A DNA stretch of 5,719 bases from assembly GCA_016196505.1 (NCBI GenBank), contig JACPXO010000168.1, positions 1 through 5,719 on the forward strand, given 5' to 3'. Made by a program: the position numbers and the translations under genes. A model generated the notes under the pieces. It saw only the letters and a program-made list of their open reading frames with translations. It had not been told where the DNA came from and ran no database searches. Positions 1 to 4,502 of the stretch are shown piece after piece. Within the stretch, counting starts at the first letter, position 1. Each line of letters starts with the position of its first letter. Source of the stretch: Candidatus Omnitrophota bacterium. GTDB taxonomy: Bacteria > Omnitrophota > Gorgyraeia > 2-02-FULL-51-18.

Positions 1-584
1 GGGCCATTCAGATGATCCACGCGCATCACGGGGAAGTTTTTTTGGATCTTAAATTTCACGACATCCCGAATACGGTGGGCGCCGCCTGTGAAGCCGCGGC
101 GCGACTCAAGGTTTTTATGGTCAACGTGCATGTGAGCGGTGGGAAACCCATGCTGTTTAAGGCGGTGCAGTCGATCCATCAGACGGCTGAAAAAATGAAG
201 ATAACCCCTCCGCGGCTTCTGGGGGTCACCGTGTTGACCAGCATGACCGAATCCGATCTCAAGGATGTCGGGGTCAAGAAAAAACTAAAACAGCAAGTGC
301 AGGACCTTTCCGTGTTAGCAAAGAATTGCGGGTTGGACGGTGTCGTGGCATCAGGTCAGGAAATTGAACTCATCCGCAAGGCCGCCGGGAGTGATTTTTT
401 GATCGTGACCCCCGGAGTCCGGCCGATATGGGCAGCGCATGGCGACCAGCGGCGCGTGATCACGCCGAGAGAAGCCATTCAAAGAGGCGCCGATTTCATC
501 GTGGTGGGAAGGCCGATCACGGAGCATGCCAAGCCCCGGATCGCCGCCGAACGCATCGTCGATGAAATGGGCGTCAAGTCGTAA
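1..584 (+). CDS. pyrF: Orotidine-5'-phosphate decarboxylase, 5'-truncated by window edge
   Basis: This enzyme decarboxylates OMP to UMP, the last step of de novo UMP synthesis, in the cytoplasm. The frame is open from the left edge (first full codon at position 3), so the ATG at 12 is an internal Met, not the start. About 193 codons are visible; the family is usually 230-240 residues, so roughly 40 N-terminal residues lie outside. The catalytic D-x-K-x-x-D signature is present in FLDLKFHDIPNTV, with Asp at 45-47, Lys at 51-53 and Asp at 60-62. The family motif VTPGVRP and the C-terminal phosphate-binding stretch GADFIVVGRPI are also intact, so the visible part looks functional. It ends with TAA at 582-584, 16 bases before the next gene, in what looks like a pyr operon with pyrE downstream. 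Identification is firm from the motifs. Confidence 0.96.
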   Translation, partial: AIQMIHAHHGEVFLDLKFHDIPNTVGAACEAAARLKVFMVNVHVSGGKPMLFKAVQSIHQTAEKMKITPPRLLGVTVLTSMTESDLKDVGVKKKLKQQVQDLSVLAKNCGLDGVVASGQEIELIRKAAGSDFLIVTPGVRPIWAAHGDQRRVITPREAIQRGADFIVVGRPITEHAKPRIAAERIVDEMGVKS

Positions 585-588
585 TCAC

Positions 589-595
589 AAGGAGG
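589..595 (+). promoter_or_regulatory. Strong Shine-Dalgarno AAGGAGG for the small gene at 601
   Basis: AAGGAGG lies 5 bases before a GTG at 601. It decides the start of the downstream gene: the frame is open upstream to an ATG at 526 inside pyrF, but that ATG has no such site and would make a 25-residue extension that only re-reads pyrF sequence. The ATG at 596 is out of frame. Confidence 0.8.
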
Positions 596-600
596 ATGAA

Positions 601-966
601 GTGGGTTTATTTAAGAAAGAGAAACATGAGGGCAGGACGGCGGGACTGGTGATAGACCAGGACAACTCCGTTTCCGGCCAGCTTAAAAAGATCTCCGAAC
701 ACCTGGTGTTCCTGGAGAAAAAAGTGGACATGCTCTTGAACCAGTCCCGTCAACAGAGGCCGTTCAGCGGCTCCGGTTACAATCAGGGGAATTATTCGAG
801 GCCCCGTTCGGCTTATGGGCATGGACAGCCCAACCGCGGCGGGTTCGGACGTCCCCAACAGGGTTCCGGACGCGGGCATTACGGGCATTCAAGCCATTCG
901 GGTCCATCGCACTCAGGTCATTTTCAGAAGAAGTTCGTCTCTCCGCAGTCCGCTTCGCAGGGCTGA
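601..966 (+). CDS. Small coiled-coil protein with Gly/Ser/His/Arg-rich tail, function unknown
   Basis: I do not recognise a named family. From the GTG at 601, chosen because of the AAGGAGG 5 bases upstream, it encodes 121 residues. Residues 1-25 are charged (GLFKKEKHEGR). Residues 26-50 form a probable amphipathic helix with hydrophobic residues in a regular 3-4 spacing: Leu28, Ile31, Leu35, Leu38, Val42, Leu45, as in a coiled coil. Residues 53-107 are low-complexity, rich in Gly, Ser, Arg, Tyr, Gln and His, with RGG-like pieces (NRGGFGR, GSGRG) and a His/Ser run (HSSHSGPSHSGH). There is no Cys, no signal peptide and no membrane segment. The composition suggests an oligomerising, possibly RNA-binding or metal-binding cytoplasmic protein; this is inference only. 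It sits between pyrF (16-bp gap) and pyrE (8-bp gap), so it is probably cotranscribed with them. I have a vague memory of related proteins with a C-terminal Cys-rich zinc ribbon; no such domain is present here in any frame. Confidence 0.75.
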   Translation: MGLFKKEKHEGRTAGLVIDQDNSVSGQLKKISEHLVFLEKKVDMLLNQSRQQRPFSGSGYNQGNYSRPRSAYGHGQPNRGGFGRPQQGSGRGHYGHSSHSGPSHSGHFQKKFVSPQSASQG

Positions 967-974
967 CCGTTGTT

Positions 975-1577
975 ATGACCGAGAAAGACGTCTTAAAGCT
1001 TTTCAAAAAAGAAAAGGCGTTTCTTTCCGGGCATTTTCTGCTTTCGAGCGGCCTGCATAGCCCTCATTACATGCAGTGCGCCCTTGTCCTGCAAAAACCC
1101 TGGATCGCCGAGAAGCTGTGCCGCCTACTCGCGAAAAAGTGCGGGCGGCTTAAACCCCAGGTCGTGATCGGTCCTGCCCTCGGCGGTATCGTCGTGTCCT
1201 ATGAAATAGGCCGCGCGCTAAAGGTACGGTCGGTCTTCGCCGAACGCCTGCCTGCCGGCAAGGCAGGCGTTGACGAAATTCTGACCCTTCGCCGCGGATT
1301 TTCACTCCATAAGAACGAGAGGGTGCTGGTGGTCGAGGACGTGGTCACGACGGGAAGATCAACGGGGGAAGTGATCGAGCTTGTGCGCCAGAGCGGCGCC
1401 AAACCGGTCGGGGTGGCCTCGCTTGTCGACAGAAGCGGTCAAACCCCGGCGTTCCCCGGAGGGTTTTTTTCGCTTCTAAAGGTGGATATCCAAACGTACG
1501 CCTCCCAGGAATGTCCTTTGTGCCGCGAGGGAAACACAGCGCTCGTCAAACCAGGCAGCCGCACGAAAAAAGAGTAG
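975..1577 (+). CDS. pyrE: Orotate phosphoribosyltransferase
   Basis: PyrE transfers phosphoribose from PRPP to orotate to give OMP, the substrate of PyrF encoded just upstream. The 200-residue protein has the N-terminal FLLSSGLHSPHYMQC orotate-region motif, VVIGPALGGIVVSYEIGRAL around residues 63-82, and the PRPP-binding signature VLVVEDVVTTGRST at residues 117-130, with the acidic pair Glu121-Asp122. The C-terminal CPLCREG and VKPGSR are typical of the Thermus-type PyrE subfamily. Start ATG at 975 is 8 bases after the preceding stop; there is no convincing Shine-Dalgarno, so translation is probably coupled to the upstream gene. The odd feature is an extra stretch, LPAGKAGV at residues 92-99, between the expected FAER and LTLRRGF, where relatives have a short loop. 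It is encoded by a 29-bp perfect inverted repeat and lies in the flexible loop that closes over the active site in this family. All other key motifs are intact, so the enzyme is probably active. Confidence 0.97.
   Translation: MTEKDVLKLFKKEKAFLSGHFLLSSGLHSPHYMQCALVLQKPWIAEKLCRLLAKKCGRLKPQVVIGPALGGIVVSYEIGRALKVRSVFAERLPAGKAGVDEILTLRRGFSLHKNERVLVVEDVVTTGRSTGEVIELVRQSGAKPVGVASLVDRSGQTPAFPGGFFSLLKVDIQTYASQECPLCREGNTALVKPGSRTKKE
1243..1271 (+). repeat. 29-bp perfect inverted repeat inserted in frame within pyrE
   Basis: Two 11-base arms, AACGCCTGCCT (1243-1253) and AGGCAGGCGTT (1261-1271), are exact reverse complements around a 7-base loop, GCCGGCA, which itself contains the palindrome GCCGGC. 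It is read in frame as R-LPAGKAG-V and keeps pyrE open. The position coincides with residues that look like an insertion relative to other PyrE proteins. I recall LPAGRQ/LPAGKAG-type peptides recurring in unrelated proteins of several uncultured bacterial lineages, which would make this a copy of a dispersed palindromic element comparable in concept to Rickettsia palindromic elements; only one copy is visible in this window, so dispersal cannot be shown here. Confidence 0.8.
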
Positions 1578-1587
1578 TTCCCTTCGA

Positions 1588-1616
1588 TTGACAAAGCCAT
1601 GACCCCCTGTTAGAAT
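1588..1616 (+). promoter_or_regulatory. Sigma70-type extended -10 promoter for the atp operon
   Basis: A perfect -35 hexamer TTGACA (1588-1593) is followed by exactly 17 bases and TAGAAT (1611-1616), five of six matches to TATAAT. TG-N lies directly before the -10 (TGT at 1608-1610), making it an extended -10. Transcription would start near 1623, giving a leader of only about 14 bases before the atpZ ATG at 1637. The site sits in the 59-bp gap after pyrE, the largest gap in the window, so the atp genes probably have their own transcript, possibly in addition to read-through from pyr. Confidence 0.72.
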
Positions 1617-1636
1617 GTGCGCAAATTAAGGGTATT

Positions 1637-1888
1637 ATGACTGGTAAAAAGAGCCCTTTCTACTTGCAAGTCAAGCAGTTAGGGGTTCTTACTACAGTTC
1701 CCATTATACTCCTCGTAGGTCCGGCCATCGGCGTATTTCTAGGTGGTTGGATTGATCGTAAGGCCCATGTTTATCCATGGTTTACAATAATTTTCGGGGC
1801 GCTGGGTTTCGTCGCATCCGCCCGCGAGGTTATGCGGCTTTTGCGGCAGATCTCCGGGGATTCAGGCCCTGATCGACCGGATGATTGA
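1637..1888 (+). CDS. atpZ: AtpZ/AtpI-family ATP synthase accessory membrane protein
   Basis: This 83-residue protein heads the ATP synthase operon and matches the two-helix AtpZ-type family (often called F0F1-ATPase subunit, putative). Two membrane segments are visible at about residues 15-38 and 47-62, joined by the family hallmark GGWIDRK turn followed by YPWFTI. The role in the family is not settled: involvement with AtpI in ion transport or in assembly of the Fo sector has been proposed. The start ATG lies about 21 bases after the promoter -10 and has only a weak AAGGG just upstream, so initiation may depend on the very short leader. Its TGA (1886-1888) overlaps the next ATG by one base (TGATG), indicating translational coupling to the fused AtpI-AtpB. 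The short charged tail (DSGPDRPDD) is unremarkable. Confidence 0.85.
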   Translation: MTGKKSPFYLQVKQLGVLTTVPIILLVGPAIGVFLGGWIDRKAHVYPWFTIIFGALGFVASAREVMRLLRQISGDSGPDRPDD

Positions 1889-2250
1889 TGAATCAGCCGT
1901 TTTTAAAAAGTGTCTTGAAAAATACGCTTATTTTTTGCGGAGCCGCCGTAATCCTAGCGCTCTTCTTGCGCCAATGGGCCTGGGCGGGCGGCCTCTTCGC
2001 CGGTTTTTGCTGGGCTTTTTTAAGCGTCTATTTCCTGAACCATTTGATTGAGATGGGGCTGAATTCCCAGGAAAAACCCAAAAAAAATATTTTTTGGATC
2101 TTGACCTTCAAGTTTCCCGTGCTGTACCTGGCGGGATTTTTTATTTTAAAGTCACGGTTTTTCCCGGTGTTGAGCGTTGTGGCGGGGTTGTCGCTTTTCA
2201 TTCCCGGGTTTCTCTACGTGTGGCTGAAAAATCGGAAGGCCGAAGCGCGT
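1888..2250 (+). other. AtpI-like four-helix domain fused to AtpB
   Basis: This part of the atpB frame encodes about 121 residues, the size of a free-standing AtpI (ATP synthase protein I, ~100-130 residues with four helices), and it occupies the operon slot between atpZ and atpB where atpI normally lies. Lys/Arg-rich segments (KPKK between helices 2 and 3; KNRKAEAR after helix 4) fit a topology with both ends in the cytoplasm. AtpI is known to help c-ring assembly in some bacteria. The assignment rests on helix pattern, length and position rather than a diagnostic motif, so family membership should be taken as likely, not proven. Confidence 0.7.
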
Positions 2251-3165
2251 TTGGGGGTGGGGACCCGAGTTTTTTTCTTATTTTCGGCGTTGTCATTCTC
2301 GGGAGTCACTCAAGCCCTGGCGTCCGAGCCGGCGCACGAAGGGGCCAAAGGCGCGTCGCTTCATATCCTCAATTTTGTCCGTCTTTTCAGCGAGCTTTTC
2401 CACGGGACTTTTTTTTCGGATCTCTTGGACCGTTTTGAAAATGTCATTTTCGGGTTTATCGTCATCGCCGTGATCGGACTTGTTTTCTTTTTCGCGTCAC
2501 GGCGGCCGGCGCTTGTCCCGGGAAGGTTCCAGTCCTGCTGCGAGTCGATCCTTGAGGGGCTCCAGGGTTTCGTCTGCGGGATCCTTGGGCCCGAGGGCAA
2601 GAAATACACGCCGTTTTTGGGGACACTCTTTCTTTATATCTGGACGATGAATCTCATCGGCCTCGTACCGCTCATGAAGGCGCCCACCGCCAACTCCATG
2701 ATCCTGACCTTGGGCGGCATCACGGTCCCCATCCCGACCACCACGGCGGCTTTGGCCATTTTAGTTTTTCTTTACGTTCAGTCCATAGGGATCAGGCGGC
2801 AGGGGATACTCGGCTACCTTGATCACATGGCCGGGAACCCGCGCGATATTTTCGGGTTCATTCTTTTGCCGCTCATGTTCGTGATCCATCTCATCGGGGA
2901 GTTCGCCAAACCGCTGAGTCTGGCGTTCCGGTTGTATGGAAATATCTGGGGGGAGGACGTTTTATTGGCCGTTTTCATGGGACTGGGGATCGGCGTGTGC
3001 GCTTTTCTACCGGTGCCCGCCGCCGTGCCGCTTCAGTTTCCGTTTCTTCTTTTAGCGATGGTCACAGGGACCATCCAGGCGTTTGTGTTCACGTTGTTGA
3101 GCACCGTGTACATCGCGATGATGCTGCCTCACGAGCATCCCGTGGCCCACGCGGCTCATTCTTAA
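1888..3165 (+). CDS. atpB: ATP synthase Fo subunit a with fused N-terminal AtpI-like domain
   Basis: Subunit a forms the stator half-channels through which ions reach and leave the c-ring. ATG at 1888 was chosen because it overlaps the atpZ stop (TGATG); the product is 425 residues against about 240-300 for ordinary AtpB. Residues 1-121 are an extra domain with four membrane helices (about 12-27, 32-50, 68-87, 91-113), resembling AtpI. A basic segment (KNRKAEAR, 114-121) follows, then a hydrophobic stretch (128-143) ending Ala143-Leu144-Ala145 before Ser146, like a signal peptide with a cleavage site. From there a complete a subunit follows: PLSLAFRLYGN with the essential Arg348 (equivalent to E. 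coli Arg210), then Glu356-Asp357 near the E. coli Glu219 position, and TIQAFVFTLLSTVYI with Gln397 (E. coli Gln252). The E. coli His245 position is Ala390. An internal start (TTG 2251 or GTG 2257) could give a separate ~300-residue a subunit. Confidence 0.95.
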   Translation: MNQPFLKSVLKNTLIFCGAAVILALFLRQWAWAGGLFAGFCWAFLSVYFLNHLIEMGLNSQEKPKKNIFWILTFKFPVLYLAGFFILKSRFFPVLSVVAGLSLFIPGFLYVWLKNRKAEARLGVGTRVFFLFSALSFSGVTQALASEPAHEGAKGASLHILNFVRLFSELFHGTFFSDLLDRFENVIFGFIVIAVIGLVFFFASRRPALVPGRFQSCCESILEGLQGFVCGILGPEGKKYTPFLGTLFLYIWTMNLIGLVPLMKAPTANSMILTLGGITVPIPTTTAALAILVFLYVQSIGIRRQGILGYLDHMAGNPRDIFGFILLPLMFVIHLIGEFAKPLSLAFRLYGNIWGEDVLLAVFMGLGIGVCAFLPVPAAVPLQFPFLLLAMVTGTIQAFVFTLLSTVYIAMMLPHEHPVAHAAHS

Positions 3166-3168
3166 CCG

Positions 3169-3176
3169 AAGGAGGT
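3169..3176 (+). promoter_or_regulatory. Strong Shine-Dalgarno AAGGAGGT for atpE
   Basis: AAGGAGGT, essentially full complementarity to the 16S anti-Shine-Dalgarno, lies 10 bases before the atpE ATG at 3187. It is the best ribosome site in the operon portion seen here, which fits the need for many c subunits (8-17 per complex) relative to a and b. Confidence 0.8.
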
Positions 3177-3186
3177 TCGTCAACCC

Positions 3187-3420
3187 ATGAATTACCAAAC
3201 CGCATTATCGATATTTTTGCCCTTGTCTCTGGGTATCGCCGCTTTTGGATCGGCGCTCGGCCTTGGCAAGGCAGTGGCCAGTGCCATGGAGGCGACGGCG
3301 CGCCAACCGGAAGCGTCCGGAAAAGTGCTGGTCAACATGATGGCCGGCTGCGCGCTCATCGAGGCGCTCACGATCTACACGCTCATCGTCGTATTCGTGC
3401 TTTCGGGAAAGATCGCTTAA
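3187..3420 (+). CDS. atpE: ATP synthase Fo subunit c
   Basis: This 77-residue hairpin protein forms the rotating c-ring in the membrane. Helix 1 spans about residues 6-35 with the Gly/Ala-rich packing motif (GSALGLGKAVASA), the polar loop contains the conserved Arg39-Gln40-Pro41 that contacts F1, and helix 2 spans about 48-72. The ion-carrying carboxylate is Glu59 in GCALIEALTIYTL. By comparison with the sodium-binding c subunit of Ilyobacter tartaricus, the position of Gln32 is Leu26 here, and the Ser after the carboxylate is Ala60; lack of both ligands points to proton coupling. The start is supported by AAGGAGGT upstream. It lies 21 bases after atpB and 10 bases before atpF. Confidence 0.97.
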   Translation: MNYQTALSIFLPLSLGIAAFGSALGLGKAVASAMEATARQPEASGKVLVNMMAGCALIEALTIYTLIVVFVLSGKIA

Positions 3421-3430
3421 AACACCCTCG

Positions 3431-3922
3431 ATGGACAATCGTCAGATCTTAAGCGAGATCATAGTCCAGGTCCTGGGTTTCCTGGCGGTCTTTTTTCTTT
3501 TAAAGAAATTGGCCTGGGGAAAACTCATGGGGGCCATCGACGCCCGCCGTGGGAAGATCCGGGACGAATTTCAGGCGATCGAAAAACAAAAAGCGGACCT
3601 CGAAACGCTGGCAAAAGACTACCGCCGCCGGCTTCAACACATCGATGAAGAGGCCAGGGCCAAGATCCAGGAGGCCTCCGAGGCCGGTTTGACGCTCGCC
3701 CAGGACATCCAGGACAAGGCCAGGGGCGACGCCGAGAAACTTCTCGAGCGCGCGAAGGCCGAGATCCAGCAGGACATCCAAAAGGCGCGTCTTGAAATGC
3801 GCAATGAACTGGTGGATCTTTCGACGCTCATCACCGAAAAGGTGCTGAGAGAAAAACTCGACGCCCGAGAGCATGAACGTCTGGTCAATCAATTCATCAA
3901 AGACCTGGAGAACGTGCGGTGA
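3431..3922 (+). CDS. atpF: ATP synthase Fo subunit b
   Basis: Subunit b forms the peripheral stalk linking the a subunit to delta and alpha, preventing F1 from rotating. The 163 residues (E. coli has 156) show one N-terminal membrane helix at about 6-24, the characteristic KKLAWGKLMGAIDARR segment just after it, and a long charged helix from about 40 to 145 rich in Ala, Glu, Lys and Arg, as expected for the right-handed stalk dimer. The C-terminal REHERLVNQFIKDLENV is typical of the delta-contacting end. The ATG is 10 bases after atpE and has no recognisable Shine-Dalgarno, so translation is probably coupled to atpE and weaker, consistent with low b stoichiometry. Its TGA overlaps the GTG start of atpH. 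Confidence 0.95.
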   Translation: MDNRQILSEIIVQVLGFLAVFFLLKKLAWGKLMGAIDARRGKIRDEFQAIEKQKADLETLAKDYRRRLQHIDEEARAKIQEASEAGLTLAQDIQDKARGDAEKLLERAKAEIQQDIQKARLEMRNELVDLSTLITEKVLREKLDAREHERLVNQFIKDLENVR

Positions 3923-4476
3923 AAGATCTTTTGGCGGCGCGCCGTTACGCCGAGGCACTTTTTGACATCGCGAAGGTCACGCATCAGGATCTCGAGCTTA
4001 AGGAAGAGCTTAAAGTCCTGTCACAGGCGCTAAAAAAGTCCAAGGACATCGAACGCTTTTTGTCGAACCCTTTTTACAAAAACGACCAGAAGATCAAAGC
4101 CCTTGAGAAATTTTACCAAAAAGAACACAACCAGACGTACGGAACCCTGCTCAACTTTCTCTCGGTGCTTTTTGAGAAGAATCGTTTCAATCTGATTCAC
4201 GAGATCGTCGAGTGGTACCAAAAGATCGTGGACGCGCATCACGGCATGGGCGAAGCGGAGATCCGGTCGGCCACGCCTCTCTCAGCCGACGCCGAGAAGG
4301 TGATCACCTCGCGGCTTGAGCGCATCGCCGGCTACAAGGTGGCCGTGAAAAAAGAGGTTGACCCGTCGCTTCTCGGCGGCGTCAGGGTGAAGATCGGTTA
4401 TAAAATTTTGGATGGGTCGGTCAGGCACCAGATTGATCGTCTCAAAGCGGAATTGCAAACGGTCAACGTTATCTAA
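3919..4476 (+). CDS. atpH: ATP synthase F1 subunit delta
   Basis: Delta (OSCP homologue) sits on top of F1 and ties the alpha subunits to the b stalk. The 185-residue length is typical. The N-terminal helical domain begins with the family signature [13 protein letters not shown], followed by the FLSNPFY region, and the C-terminal part carries the most conserved block, [20 protein letters not shown] at about residues 148-167. The GTG start at 3919 overlaps the atpF stop in GTGA and is preceded by GGAG at 3907-3910, 8 bases away. This places the ARRYAEALF signature at the expected distance from the N terminus. The gene is followed by a 26-base gap before atpA. Confidence 0.95.
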   Translation: MKDLLAARRYAEALFDIAKVTHQDLELKEELKVLSQALKKSKDIERFLSNPFYKNDQKIKALEKFYQKEHNQTYGTLLNFLSVLFEKNRFNLIHEIVEWYQKIVDAHHGMGEAEIRSATPLSADAEKVITSRLERIAGYKVAVKKEVDPSLLGGVRVKIGYKILDGSVRHQIDRLKAELQTVNVI

Positions 4477-4492
4477 AACGTGGTTCAATTTC

Positions 4493-4497
4493 AGGAG
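4493..4497 (+). promoter_or_regulatory. Shine-Dalgarno AGGAG for atpA
   Basis: AGGAG lies 5 bases before the ATG at 4503. It fixes the atpA start, giving an N terminus ([12 protein letters not shown]) that aligns with other alpha subunits, and supports independent, efficient initiation of a subunit needed in three copies. Confidence 0.7.
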
Positions 4498-4502
4498 ATT
4501 TT

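Noticed and set aside
526..600. Possible longer N terminus for the small gene, starting at ATG 526 inside pyrF
   Set aside because: The extension only re-reads the pyrF C-terminal coding sequence in another frame, and the strong ribosome site points to GTG 601.
964..974. Promoter or terminator between the small gene and pyrE
   Set aside because: The gap is only 8 bases and has no hairpin or hexamers; the genes are most simply in one operon.
1575..1590. Rho-independent terminator after pyrE
   Set aside because: No GC-rich hairpin followed by a T run is present between the pyrE stop and the atp promoter, so read-through from pyr into atp remains possible.
2270..2276. Run of seven T just after the AtpI/AtpB junction as a possible sequencing indel that created the fusion
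   Set aside because: The candidate AtpB starts (2251, 2257) lie before the run in the same frame as the AtpI domain, and shifting the frame at the run does not produce a prompt AtpI stop, so an indel here does not explain the fusion. Read mapping remains worthwhile.
3500..3958. Minus-strand open frame (152 codons) opposite atpF
   Set aside because: It is a shadow of the strongly supported b subunit coiled-coil region; no independent start signal or family resemblance is visible.
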